Positions 8,347 to 17,109 of a stretch of 64,000 nt of DNA are shown piece by piece. Origin of the DNA: UBA5314 sp964635975 (lineage in GTDB: Bacteria > Bacillota > Syntrophomonadia > Syntrophomonadales > Syntrophomonadaceae); NCBI GenBank assembly GCA_964635975.1, contig CAZWPO010000016.1, forward strand, positions 5,654-69,653. Direction: 5' to 3'. The position numbers and the translations under genes are program-made. The notes under the pieces were generated by a model. That model worked only from the letters and a program-made list of their open reading frames with translations. It was not told the origin of the DNA and made no database searches. Position 1 is the first letter of the stretch. The number at the start of each line of letters is the position of its first letter.

Positions 8347-9906
8347 GTGACCGGTCAAGTAATAGGATTTAGCAATCTCCCCAGCCCCTACTGGATAGCA
8401 TCAACACCACCTACTGATTACCCGAGTCTGGAAAGTGATATCGAGGTCGATGTGGCCATCATCGGCGGGGGAATGGTGGGGATTACTCTGGGATATCTGC
8501 TGTCCCAGGAGAACATTAAGGCAGCGATCATCGAAGCGGACCGGATTTTGCAGGGCACCACCGGGCATACCACCGCCAAGATAACTTCACAGCATTCATT
8601 AATCTACGCCCGTTTGAAGAAAGACTGGGGTCATGACCTGGCCCGCCAATATGCCGAGGCAAATGAGACAGCCATCCATATGATAAATAATATTGCCGAG
8701 GATGAGAAGATAAGCTGTGATTTCCTGTGGAGGCCGGCTTTTGTATATACCCAGCAGGATAAATATATTAAGCAGATCGAAGATGAAAGCGAAGCTGCCG
8801 ATAGTCTGGGTATAAATTCTACTTTTCTGGAGGAGACCCCGTTGCCTTTTCGGGTGAAAGCGGCGGTGCGTTTTGACCACCAGGCCCAATTCCATCCGCT
8901 AAAATTCTTAAAACCGCTTGCTGAGAAATTCGTAGAAAACGGCGGACAGATCTATGAGGATACCCATGCCATTGAGATCGAAGAAGGCAGCCGAAATGTT
9001 GTAAACACCAGCCAGGGCCACAAGATCAAGGCTTCCAAAGTCGTGATCGCCACCCATTACCCGTTTTTTGACGGCGGTGGTCTGTACTTCTCCAGAATCT
9101 GGGCGGAGCGGTCATATATAATAGGTCTGACTATGGAGGGGAAATTTCCCCCCGGCATGTATATCAATGCGGAAACCCCCAGCCGCTCACTGCGCGCACA
9201 GAAAAGCGAGGAGGGTGAGCTGGTCTTGATCGGGGGTGAACACCACAAAACCGGGCAGAGCAGGAACACTAACCTGCATTACAGCAATCTGATCGAATTT
9301 GCCCGGCAGACTTTCCCAGTGAAGGAAGTCCGTTACCGATGGTCGACCCAGGATTGCATGACATTGGATGGTCTTCCCTATGTGGGCAACATAACTTCCC
9401 GGACCCCGGATATATACGTGGCAACCGGTTTTCAAAAATGGGGTATGACCAACAGCCTGGCCGCCTCAATGATAATTCGGGACTTAATAAGCCTCAATGA
9501 CAGTCCTTGGAAGGAGATATACAGCCCCTCCCGCTCGACCACAGCGTCTTCGATCGTCAATTTCATTACCCAGAATGCCAATGTTGCGAAAAACTACGTA
9601 GCGGGCAAAATCGAGCCGGCGCTTGAGAATGTAGAGATTGAAAAAGGCCAGGCTGCGGTGGTCAATGTTGACGGCCAGAAGATGGGGGCTTTCAAGGATG
9701 ACCAGGGCAGGATCCATATGGTGGACATAACCTGTCCCCACGTGGGTTGTGAACTGGAGTTCAACACTGCCGAGCGTTCATGGGACTGCCCCTGCCATGG
9801 GTCGCGTTTTACCTATGAAGGTGATATCATCGAGGGGCCTGCTCAGTACTGCTTAAGCCATATCGAGCAGGGCAAGAATCCGGTGGATCCGCATGTATTT
9901 CAGTGA
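8347..9906 (+). CDS. FAD-dependent oxidoreductase with C-terminal Rieske domain
   Basis: A 519-residue fusion. The N-terminal part is a DAO-type flavoprotein with the dinucleotide fold IIGGGMVGITLGYLL (about 38-53) and the GTTGHTTAKITSQHSLIY loop typical of the YobN/OrdL-like branch, which oxidises amines or amino acids. The C-terminal 90 residues form a Rieske [2Fe-2S] domain with ligands C463, H465 (CPHVG) and C481, H484 (CPCHGS). The iron-sulfur centre may take electrons from the flavin. No signal peptide is present. GTG start, with GGAG upstream. It ends one base before the stop of the convergent FIST gene, so the two share no intergenic DNA. Confidence 0.9.
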   Translation: MTGQVIGFSNLPSPYWIASTPPTDYPSLESDIEVDVAIIGGGMVGITLGYLLSQENIKAAIIEADRILQGTTGHTTAKITSQHSLIYARLKKDWGHDLARQYAEANETAIHMINNIAEDEKISCDFLWRPAFVYTQQDKYIKQIEDESEAADSLGINSTFLEETPLPFRVKAAVRFDHQAQFHPLKFLKPLAEKFVENGGQIYEDTHAIEIEEGSRNVVNTSQGHKIKASKVVIATHYPFFDGGGLYFSRIWAERSYIIGLTMEGKFPPGMYINAETPSRSLRAQKSEEGELVLIGGEHHKTGQSRNTNLHYSNLIEFARQTFPVKEVRYRWSTQDCMTLDGLPYVGNITSRTPDIYVATGFQKWGMTNSLAASMIIRDLISLNDSPWKEIYSPSRSTTASSIVNFITQNANVAKNYVAGKIEPALENVEIEKGQAAVVNVDGQKMGAFKDDQGRIHMVDITCPHVGCELEFNTAERSWDCPCHGSRFTYEGDIIEGPAQYCLSHIEQGKNPVDPHVFQ

Positions 9907-11316
9907 TCAGCGGCTGACTTTCAGCTCATTATAGAGTTCATCAATGTAATTCATGGCCTGCTCTGTCTCCCCAAGAATGATAAGGCCGTACAGGGTATGA
10001 AGGTGGTTGATGAAATCATGACGCTGGCTTTCCAGGTCATTGCCGCGTGTATTTAGTTCAACGGTAACTTTTCCGATCAGATTGGTCAGGGCTATCAATG
10101 TGCCCCGACTATTCTGGGTGTCCAGGTCGGCGGAAGAATAGACGCTTTCTGATGCCGGGGCAAAATGCTGGCTTTCGATCTGGATGCAATCATCCGGATC
10201 GCTGCTTTTCTCAGACAGTGCTACTATCGTCATGGTATGGTTCAAAAACTGGTTCCTGCGGTTGGCATGAAAAAACTCCCCGGCTGTAAAGAAACCTGCG
10301 GTTGGAGCGATTCGCTGCAGCGGCAGGGTTTCGATCTCAGCCATTTCACATAACAGGCTTCTCCTGGCAGCGCAGGAGTATACGAAGATGCTCTCCACCG
10401 GAGACTGTTTTATTCTCTGCATCAATCTAGCGTGTTTTTCCCTGATAAGGTTGATATGGCCAAAGCTAAAGCGAACTTTTTCTCCCTGGTCTATATCCCC
10501 GAAGAAAAGCAGCGAATCATCTTCGAAGTGCCGGAAAGCTACCCGGGCGATCAACAGGTCATCCTTCTGTATAACCAGGGGGAACTCAACGATATCCATG
10601 ACATGGAATGTTTCATCGGCGCCCAGGTAACGGCGGTAAACCTGGTAGGCCGGTAGATTGTCGATGCTGTAGACGCGCGGGCCGTCAGCACTGGTGACCG
10701 TCAATTCTTTGCCGATGGGCTGCCAGCCCAGGTGGCTGTGCCTGGTGACAGTTAGATCTTCTCCGTAAAGAACAGCCCCGGCGACACCGCTGTCAGTGCA
10801 TTCTTCGTTGGCCAGGACGAAAGTTTGAAAAGAATAAAAGTTGTTGCCAGCGTTGCCGCCGGCAACTGGCAGGTCAGGATTTATCGATTCCGCACCATTG
10901 AGAAGCTGGGTGGCATTGACCGTGTGAGATGTCGAAAACATGATCAAAATTCCGGCCGGATGGCAGTCAAGCTTCCCGGCGAATGAACGACCCAGATCAA
11001 AATCGCTCAGTCCGGCTTTCTCAACCAGCGCTGCTTTTACCCCGGTGCTGTTAAAGACAGAAAAGGAGATGACGGTTCTCAAGCCGCTGATGGCGCCGTC
11101 CATTATCTCCCCATTGGTGGTAGCGCCGATAACCTGAGCACCGGGGATCAACTGGCGTATCTGCCTGGCAACGCTTATTAAAAAATCCCTGTCGCAAAGA
11201 CCAGAAAAAATCTGGGCCAGGACGGATGGCCTGCCTCGCAGCAGTATGCCGTGATGGGCTTGAACGAAGTTATTTAGATCATCGTGATCGTTATAATAGG
11301 TGTTGATGGTCCTCAC
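9907..11316 (-). CDS. FIST-domain sensor protein with kinase dimerisation helix only
   Basis: A 469-residue protein. FIST N and C domains (about 1-370; for example GATTNGEIMDG, PVAGGNAGNN, HSHLGWQPIGKELTVT, RRSLLCEMAEIE) are proposed small-ligand sensors. They are followed by a helix with RHDFINHLHTLYGLI, where H433 matches a Spo0B/DHp-type phosphorylation site. The protein then stops, exactly where its downstream-numbered neighbour (11427-13295) continues into the ATPase domain. The start is GTG at 11316 after GGGGGA, aligning RTINTYY with ETINTYY of the paralogue; an ATG 33 bases earlier lacks this logic. It could be a receptor partner or a phospho-acceptor for the paralogue. Confidence 0.85.
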   Translation of the reverse strand: MRTINTYYNDHDDLNNFVQAHHGILLRGRPSVLAQIFSGLCDRDFLISVARQIRQLIPGAQVIGATTNGEIMDGAISGLRTVISFSVFNSTGVKAALVEKAGLSDFDLGRSFAGKLDCHPAGILIMFSTSHTVNATQLLNGAESINPDLPVAGGNAGNNFYSFQTFVLANEECTDSGVAGAVLYGEDLTVTRHSHLGWQPIGKELTVTSADGPRVYSIDNLPAYQVYRRYLGADETFHVMDIVEFPLVIQKDDLLIARVAFRHFEDDSLLFFGDIDQGEKVRFSFGHINLIREKHARLMQRIKQSPVESIFVYSCAARRSLLCEMAEIETLPLQRIAPTAGFFTAGEFFHANRRNQFLNHTMTIVALSEKSSDPDDCIQIESQHFAPASESVYSSADLDTQNSRGTLIALTNLIGKVTVELNTRGNDLESQRHDFINHLHTLYGLIILGETEQAMNYIDELYNELKVSR

Positions 11317-11426
11317 TTGTTCCCCCGAAAGAATAAAATGTTTATGCATAGATCAATGAAGACTGTCTAACCGGTGGTCATGTGCAGCAAATTTGCTTAG
11401 TGCAAAGAGGTGCAGACAGGGCCAGT

Positions 11427-13295
11427 CTACCTGGGAATTTTTATCATGAAGGAGGTCCCCTGCCCGGGTAGACTCTTTAGTTCGATACTGCCCTGATATT
11501 TGCCGGCCAGATGAAGAACTGAAGGCAGACCCAGACCCCGGTTGCCCGTGCCCTGTTTAGTCGAAAAGCCGGGCTCAAAAATTCGCCTCTGAATGTCCTC
11601 GGGAATATGACCTGGATTGTGGGTCTGAAAACAGAAGCAATCGGGATCTTCCTTGATGGTGAGTCCGATCCGCCTATGCCCGGGTGGCAGGTCCTCCACC
11701 GCTTCCATGGAATTATTAAGCAAATTGCCGAGCATGGTCACCATATCCATTGGCCTCGCCTTCAAGCCCATCAGATCAGAATGCACATCCAGCTTGAATT
11801 CGATATCACGATTGGCTGACACCCCCATTTTGGTTATCAGCAGGGCAGTTAATTCGGGAAGGGCCAGTTTCAAGGCTTCATTGCTGCTCTTGACTTCCCG
11901 GTAAAGCTCACTGATATACTGACTGGCCTGGTCGATTTCGCCCATAGTCATAAGGCCGTACAGGGTATGCAGATGATTGATAAAATCATGGCGCTGGCTT
12001 TCCAGCTCCGAAGTCCTTTCGTTTAATTCGGCGGTAACCACATTGACCAAACAGGTCAGAGCTTTTAGTATGCCAATGCCCCGATTAGCCACATTGTCCC
12101 TGGATTGGGCGAAATCAAATGAACTTGATCGGGATCTGGCAATCCCGGGGCGTTCCGCCGCGGTCTGGCAGGAGGCTTCTCCCTCCTCGGACAGGGCTAA
12201 AATAGTGATCGTATTGTTCAAGAACTGGTTGCTGTTATCGGAGTGAAAGAATTCCCCATCGGTAAAAAATCCTGCCGTGGGGGCTATTCCCTGGAGAGGC
12301 CTGGTCTCCATATCCACCATCTCCCCGAGCAGGCTGCGGCGAGCGCCGCATGAATATACGAATATGCTTTCGATAGTCTGCTGGTTTATCCAATCCAGCA
12401 GGAATTCCAATTGATCAATTATGAGGTTGATATGCCCAAAGCTAAAGCGAACTTTTTCACCTTCTTCGATGTCTCCGAAAAAGACTAGCGAATTATCGTC
12501 ATGAAAGGAATGCGGAATTCTCGATACCAAAATGCCGTTTTTCTCCATTACCAGGGGGAATTCAAAGCTGCTCAAGATATCCAGTTCTTCACCGATTCCC
12601 AGGTAACGCTGATATACTTGATAGGCCGGAAAGTTGTCGATGGTATACACGCGCGATCCTTCCGAACGGGTTATGGTCATCTCCTTGCCGATGGGCTGCC
12701 AGCCCAGGTGGCTGTGCCTGGCCGCCACGAGCTTTTCGCCGCTCAATAAGGCTCCCGCTACTCCACTGTCGGTAATCTCGCCATTTGCGAACACAAAACA
12801 CTTGTGATGGTTTAGATTGTCCCCAGCGTTACCGCCCGCCACCGGTAGCAGGGCATTAACAGCCTGGATCCCTTTTAAAAGTTGATTGGCATTGATAGTC
12901 AACCCGGTGGCAAATAGAATCAATACTCGGGCGTCATCGGTATTCATAAGCTCTGCCAGATAGCGGCCTAAATCAAAATCACTCTGACCGTGCTTTCTCA
13001 TCAAGGCTACCCTGACATAAGTATCCTTAAAAACTGAAAAAGAAAGAACGGTTTTTAAGCCGCTGCTAAAACCGTTCATTATTTCGCCATTGGTAGTGGT
13101 GCCAAGAACCTGACAACCGGGGATCAATTCCTGGATCTGTTCTGAAATAGCGATAAGCAAGTTTTTATCGGAAACACCCGCGAACACCTGTGCCAGAACG
13201 GAGAGGTTAGTCCTGGACAGGAGTATCTCGCGGTTATTATAGACAAATTCGCGTAAGCCGGCATAGTCAGAATAATAGGTATTGATCGTTTCCAT
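11427..13295 (-). CDS. FIST-domain sensor histidine kinase
   Basis: A 622-residue cytosolic sensor kinase. FIST N/C region residues 1-370, a variable linker to 410, a DHp helix with H436 (SQRHDFINHLHTLYGLM), then a HATPase domain (480-622) with N box NLLNNSMEAVED, GHIPEDIQRRIFEPGFSTK and the G2 box NRGLGLPSV. The DHp resembles the Spo0B/DctB-like NHL-box class more than EnvZ. It starts at ATG 13295 after GGGGGA. It lies upstream of its truncated paralogue on the same strand. No response regulator gene is adjacent, so the phosphorelay partner is elsewhere. Confidence 0.9.
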   Translation of the reverse strand: METINTYYSDYAGLREFVYNNREILLSRTNLSVLAQVFAGVSDKNLLIAISEQIQELIPGCQVLGTTTNGEIMNGFSSGLKTVLSFSVFKDTYVRVALMRKHGQSDFDLGRYLAELMNTDDARVLILFATGLTINANQLLKGIQAVNALLPVAGGNAGDNLNHHKCFVFANGEITDSGVAGALLSGEKLVAARHSHLGWQPIGKEMTITRSEGSRVYTIDNFPAYQVYQRYLGIGEELDILSSFEFPLVMEKNGILVSRIPHSFHDDNSLVFFGDIEEGEKVRFSFGHINLIIDQLEFLLDWINQQTIESIFVYSCGARRSLLGEMVDMETRPLQGIAPTAGFFTDGEFFHSDNSNQFLNNTITILALSEEGEASCQTAAERPGIARSRSSSFDFAQSRDNVANRGIGILKALTCLVNVVTAELNERTSELESQRHDFINHLHTLYGLMTMGEIDQASQYISELYREVKSSNEALKLALPELTALLITKMGVSANRDIEFKLDVHSDLMGLKARPMDMVTMLGNLLNNSMEAVEDLPPGHRRIGLTIKEDPDCFCFQTHNPGHIPEDIQRRIFEPGFSTKQGTGNRGLGLPSVLHLAGKYQGSIELKSLPGQGTSFMIKIPR

Positions 13296-13474
13296 ATGAT
13301 TCTCCCCCGGTTCATTGATCAGGAATCATTTTAAGCGAATTTCCACACCTATTTAAATATATCGTCATTTTTCGACTAATTCAACACAATTGCTTTTTAG
13401 CACCATAATTTGGAATTATTGATTGGCCTGGCACAAGATTAATAGGGGATTTTCCGCGATTGCTAGCTGCAGAA

Positions 13475-13503
13475 TTGGACCCCGGCTGCATATGAGATAT
13501 AAT
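13475..13503 (+). promoter_or_regulatory. Sigma-A promoter of transketolase / RuBisCO-like operon
   Basis: TTGGAC at 13475-13480 and a perfect TATAAT at 13498-13503 with 17-base spacing. It lies 46 bases before the ATG at 13549 and excludes a longer reading frame that would begin at 13423, upstream of the transcript start. Confidence 0.75.
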
Positions 13504-13548
13504 TACCTGGAAAGCAAATATCTTGACCGCTTCGAGGAGATTGCAGTT

Positions 13549-14475
13549 ATGAAAAAGGAAAGCAGCATTGGCTGGCAGGATGAAGCCAAAATCATTGCCC
13601 GGGGAATTAGGAGACGGGTTCTGGAGCACACCATAAACAACAACGGGGGCTATCTCAGCCAAGCCTGCTCGGCTGCTGAGATAGTAGCCACCCTGTATAT
13701 GCGCATTATGAATATAGGACCTTCGGCAGCCCCGCCGGTGCCAGAGCCCTTTCCGGGTGTACCGGGTCCGGCCAACCGTGCTTATTCGAACGGAGCCGGA
13801 TACAACGGCCCCGCTGCAGCGCACCTGGACCGCTTTATTCTGTCCCCATCCCAGTATGCTTTGGTAGTCTATGCTGCCCTGGTAGAGCTGGGCAGAATGG
13901 ATCCTGAAGGACTGGCACAGTTCAATCAAGACGGCAGCACGGTGGAGATGATCGGCGCGGAGCATTCCCCGGGAATGGAAGTGATGACCGGATCTCTCGG
14001 GCAGGGCATCAGCCAGGCCGCTGGAATCGCCATGGCCAGAAAACTAAAAGGTGAATCCGGCCGGATCTGGATGTTCATGTCAGATGGAGAATTCCAGTCC
14101 GGTCAGACATGGGAAGCCGTGCAGGCCATGTCACATTACCGGCTTGATAATATGGGGATCTACGTGGATGTGAATGGGCAGCAGTGTGATGGAGAGGTGC
14201 CTGCGGTTATGAATATAGAGCCCCTGGATAAACGACTGAAAGCGTTCGGAGCCAGGGTGTATAAAGTCGATGGGCACGACCTGGAGGCACTGGCCAGACC
14301 GGCCCGATTGAAACCTGACGGACGCCCCGTGATAGTACTGGCTGTAACCGATCCCTGCCGGGGGATAGAGATAATAGCCCGCCGCGCCCCCAAGCTGCAC
14401 TATGTTCGCTTCGAGCGGGATGGGGAGCGGGAATTATACCGGGATTTCCTGGCCAAATGGGAAGAGGGAGAGTAA
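13549..14475 (+). CDS. Transketolase N-terminal (TPP-binding) subunit
   Basis: A 308-residue protein forming the thiamine-pyrophosphate-binding half of a split transketolase. The TPP motif runs from SDGE (178-181) to N209 in VDVNGQQ, and the phosphate loop EHSPGMEVMTGSLGQGISQAAGIA is standard. An insertion around residues 58-92 is rich in proline and glycine (PPVPEPFPGVPGP), unusual for the family. GAGGAGA precedes the ATG by 8 bases. The C-terminal subunit begins 2 bases after its stop, so the two are surely co-translated. Substrates are ketose phosphates in the family; here the third gene hints at an unusual sugar. Confidence 0.93.
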   Translation: MKKESSIGWQDEAKIIARGIRRRVLEHTINNNGGYLSQACSAAEIVATLYMRIMNIGPSAAPPVPEPFPGVPGPANRAYSNGAGYNGPAAAHLDRFILSPSQYALVVYAALVELGRMDPEGLAQFNQDGSTVEMIGAEHSPGMEVMTGSLGQGISQAAGIAMARKLKGESGRIWMFMSDGEFQSGQTWEAVQAMSHYRLDNMGIYVDVNGQQCDGEVPAVMNIEPLDKRLKAFGARVYKVDGHDLEALARPARLKPDGRPVIVLAVTDPCRGIEIIARRAPKLHYVRFERDGERELYRDFLAKWEEGE

Positions 14476-14477
14476 AT

Positions 14478-15485
14478 ATGGAGATTTTATCAAAGATCCA
14501 TCATGCCAATCTAGTCAGATGGGCCCGGGACAAAGCCGATGTGCTGGTCCTATCCGCCGACTTGACCAGTTCTACGGAGATCGATCTTTTCAGAGATACC
14601 TACCCGGAGCGCTTCTTCTCCATGGGTATCGCAGAGCAGAACATGCTGAGTTTTGCAGGCGGGCTGGCCCGTGAAGGCTATACACCCTTTGTCCATACTT
14701 TTGCAGTATTTATTTATCGACGTGCTTATGATCAGATAGCGGTATCAGTCGCCTACCCCAACCTGCCAGTCAAAATGTTCGGCTTTTTGCCCGGCGTCAC
14801 CACACCGGGAGGGGCGACCCACCAGGCTATTGAGGATATCAGTATAATGCGCTCACTACCCAATATGACTATTCTGGAATGCGGCGACGCCACCGATGTG
14901 GAGAGTGTGCTGGATGTAGCTTACAGCGTGCCCGGGCCGGTTTATATTCGCATGCTGCGTGGTGAAATACCGAGGCTTTTCAAGAGAGACGAGCCTATGC
15001 TGCTTGGAAAAGCCCGGGATTTAAGCCGGGGAAGCGATATAGTTCTGCTTACCACCGGGATCTGCACCGAGGAGGCCATGAGGGCGGTCGGCGTCTTGCA
15101 GAAAAAGGGCGTCTGCATCGAACATATCCATATCTCGACCTTAAAGCCTTTTGAACACCCGGAAATAATCGAAAAAATTGCGGGCTCCAGATATGGTGCA
15201 ATCACTATGGAAAACCACTCCGTTATCGGAGGGCTGGGGACTATCCTGGCCGAGAAAATGGCTGAAGCCGGGGTGGGGAAAAAATTATACAGAATCGGCA
15301 TCAAGGATACATTTTTACACGGCGCCAGCCGCAGATACCTGGCCCGAGAATACGAAATCGACGCGCTGGCCTTGATTGAACAGGTGGAGAAGATAATCGG
15401 CATGAGATTTGCGATCTCTGAAGACCAGCTGGAGCAGGTGCACATAACGCCAGTACACAGCCTGGCCAAAGCGGAGGCACTTTAA
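14478..15485 (+). CDS. Transketolase C-terminal (pyrimidine-binding) subunit
   Basis: A 335-residue protein with the pyrimidine-binding domain and C-terminal domain of transketolase. The catalytic glutamate that activates TPP is E53 in MGIAEQNMLSFAGGLA; H115 in GGATHQAIED lies in the substrate channel. It pairs with the preceding N-terminal subunit to make the active alpha2beta2-type enzyme. The ATG overlaps the ribosome-site region of the upstream stop. The stop TAA overlaps the next ATG by one base (TAATG), implying translational coupling to the RuBisCO-like gene. Confidence 0.93.
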   Translation: MEILSKIHHANLVRWARDKADVLVLSADLTSSTEIDLFRDTYPERFFSMGIAEQNMLSFAGGLAREGYTPFVHTFAVFIYRRAYDQIAVSVAYPNLPVKMFGFLPGVTTPGGATHQAIEDISIMRSLPNMTILECGDATDVESVLDVAYSVPGPVYIRMLRGEIPRLFKRDEPMLLGKARDLSRGSDIVLLTTGICTEEAMRAVGVLQKKGVCIEHIHISTLKPFEHPEIIEKIAGSRYGAITMENHSVIGGLGTILAEKMAEAGVGKKLYRIGIKDTFLHGASRRYLAREYEIDALALIEQVEKIIGMRFAISEDQLEQVHITPVHSLAKAEAL

Positions 15486-16606
15486 TGAAGAGGTTTTCGA
15501 TCGTCTATCGCCTGAGCGGAGGCGAGTCCGAAGCCTATTTGAAAGCGCAGGACATCTGCCTGGAACAGACGGTGGAATTCCCAGCTGAACTGGTCCCGGC
15601 CGGTTTTATTCAGGATCAGGTAGTGGGGAGAATAGAGGATTTCAGGCGTTTGGACGAGTCTGCCTGCCAGGCGGTAATCAGCTTTGCTCTGGAAACAGCC
15701 GCTGGAGAGCTGACCCAACTGCTAAACGTCATCTTTGGTAATATCAGCATCAAACCCGGCTACCGGGTGGAGGAGATCCGGCTGTCAGACAGCATTTTGT
15801 CAGGCATTAAAGGTCCCCGCTTCGGGCAGTCCGGGCTGCGGGACTTACTGGGGGTGCTCAAACGCCCTCTGCTGTTTACCGCCTTGAAACCCATGGGTCT
15901 ATCAGCTGATCAGCTGGCTAACCTGGCTTATCAGTTTGCCCTGGGCGGCATTGACATGATCAAGGACGACCATGGCCTGAGTGATCAAAGCTACGCTCCT
16001 TTCAAAGAACGGGTATTAAAATGTACCCGGGCGGTAAACCGGGCCAACCAGGAAACCGGTCAAAACAGCATATACATAGCCAATATTACCGCGCCTTTCG
16101 ATCAGATAGCGGCTAGAGCAAAATATGCCCGCGACAACGGAGCGGGCGGTCTGCTGGTATCTCCCGGCTTAGTGGGTTTTGACGCCATGCGCTGCCTGGC
16201 TGAGGATGACAGCATCGGTCTGCCCATTATAGCCCATCCAGCTCTGCTGGGGAGCTACGTCTTGAGTCCTGAAAACGGTATCTCCCATTATGCTTTATTC
16301 GGTCAAATCATGCGCTTGGCCGGAGCTGATGGCGCGGTATATCCCAACTTCGGAGGCCGTTTTTCCTTCAGCCGGGAGGAATGCAAGGGCATAGCTGACG
16401 GAACTGCTGCACCCATGGGCAGGTTAAAAACCATCTTTCCCTGCCCGGGCGGGGGGATGAGCATAGATACCATCCCGGAGATGCTGGATGTGTATGGAAA
16501 CGAGGTGGCATTTTTAGTCGGTGGCGGGCTGTTCCGCCACGGGCCGGACATCGTGGCAAACAGCCGCTATTTCAGACACCTGGTGGAGAGCGATAAGAGC
16601 ATATAA
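15485..16606 (+). CDS. RuBisCO-like protein (form IV type), non-canonical active site
   Basis: A 373-residue member of the RuBisCO large-subunit superfamily. Conserved parts: NVIFGN (81-86), FTALKPMGLS with K135 at the K175 position, GGIDMIKDDHGLSDQ with K160-D161-D162 at the carbamate site, AHPALLGSYV with H251, PGGGM (321-325) and GGGLFRHG (347-353). The magnesium-binding glutamate after KDD (E204 in RuBisCO) is histidine here, and the second lysine of KPK is lost, so CO2 fixation is very unlikely. Known RuBisCO-like enzymes act as enolases, isomerases or decarboxylases of sugar phosphates. No methionine-salvage genes are near; linkage to transketolase suggests a pentose- or apiose-like phosphate route. 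Confidence 0.9.
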   Translation: MKRFSIVYRLSGGESEAYLKAQDICLEQTVEFPAELVPAGFIQDQVVGRIEDFRRLDESACQAVISFALETAAGELTQLLNVIFGNISIKPGYRVEEIRLSDSILSGIKGPRFGQSGLRDLLGVLKRPLLFTALKPMGLSADQLANLAYQFALGGIDMIKDDHGLSDQSYAPFKERVLKCTRAVNRANQETGQNSIYIANITAPFDQIAARAKYARDNGAGGLLVSPGLVGFDAMRCLAEDDSIGLPIIAHPALLGSYVLSPENGISHYALFGQIMRLAGADGAVYPNFGGRFSFSREECKGIADGTAAPMGRLKTIFPCPGGGMSIDTIPEMLDVYGNEVAFLVGGGLFRHGPDIVANSRYFRHLVESDKSI

Positions 16607-16635
16607 GACCGTATTAAAATCCTGTGAAACGCATG

Positions 16636-16680
16636 GCGGGTTCTAAAAATATGAGTATTTTAGAATCCGCTTAATTCTTT
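16636..16680 (+). terminator. Terminator of the transketolase / RuBisCO-like operon
   Basis: A stem of GCGGGTTCTAAAAATA against TATTTTAGAATCCGC with loop TGAG, followed by TTAATTCTTT. One bulge and one G-U pair. Confidence 0.7.
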
Positions 16681-16806
16681 ATGCGCTTAATAAGGCGTTT
16701 CTTATACCGGCCCCCGCAAGCCTCCTGCAAGTTAGCACCCCGCAAGTCTTTCTATTCCGAATTTATCAGCAATCGTTGCTTTAAATTACCTGTAGCTTTC
16801 TGCAGG

Positions 16807-16834
16807 TTACAAATATTACTAAAAATGCTATAAA
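16807..16834 (+). promoter_or_regulatory. Candidate promoter of the bacteriocin-like operon
   Basis: TTACAA (16807-16812) and TATAAA (16829-16834) with 16-base spacing. A transcript from here would have a leader of about 270 bases before the precursor gene. Confidence 0.4.
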
Positions 16835-16840
16835 ATAAGT

Positions 16841-17109
16841 ATATTTATTTGCACAATTTGCTTACTCTGGCAAAAAAATTCAAATGACATATTGATGATG
16901 AAAGATTTTTTGAGGGGGTGGTAGAAATATGGATGTTATTTGAAAAATACAAAACCTGCATTATAAAAAAATAGTGGCATAGCAGGTACGAGAGAACACC
17001 TTGCAAGCCGGTTCTCAGAAAAGCCTAACTAAACCACTACATTCTAATTGTCAATTCTTCACTAAATTTTGTCAATGGTGTTTTACAGACAAAAAAGGAG
17101 GTTAAAATC
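16841..17109 (+). other. Long leader with possible pseudoknotted RNA
   Basis: Short complementary pairs: ACCTGC 16954-16959 with GCAGGT 16982-16987, TAGTGG 16972-16977 with CCACTA 17034-17039 (crossing the first), and GAGAAC 16992-16997 with GTTCTC 17011-17016. The crossing pattern would form a pseudoknot. I could not match it to a known riboswitch. It ends in the strong ribosome site AAAAAAGGAGG of the precursor gene. Confidence 0.3.

Noticed and set aside
13423..13548. A 42-codon N-terminal extension of the transketolase N subunit
   Set aside because: The promoter TTGGAC/TATAAT lies inside it and the ATG at 13549 has the ribosome site.
15485..16606. True RuBisCO carboxylase
   Set aside because: The metal-binding glutamate and the second KPK lysine are replaced, and the protein is about 80 residues shorter than form I-III enzymes.
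16930..16944. Four-codon minigene before the bacteriocin precursor
   Set aside because: Too short to call as a gene; kept only as part of the leader observation.
16950..17040. c-di-GMP riboswitch in the bacteriocin leader
   Set aside because: Some short pieces (GCCTAA, AAACC) recall GEMM-type RNA, but the core order and the conserved loops do not fit.
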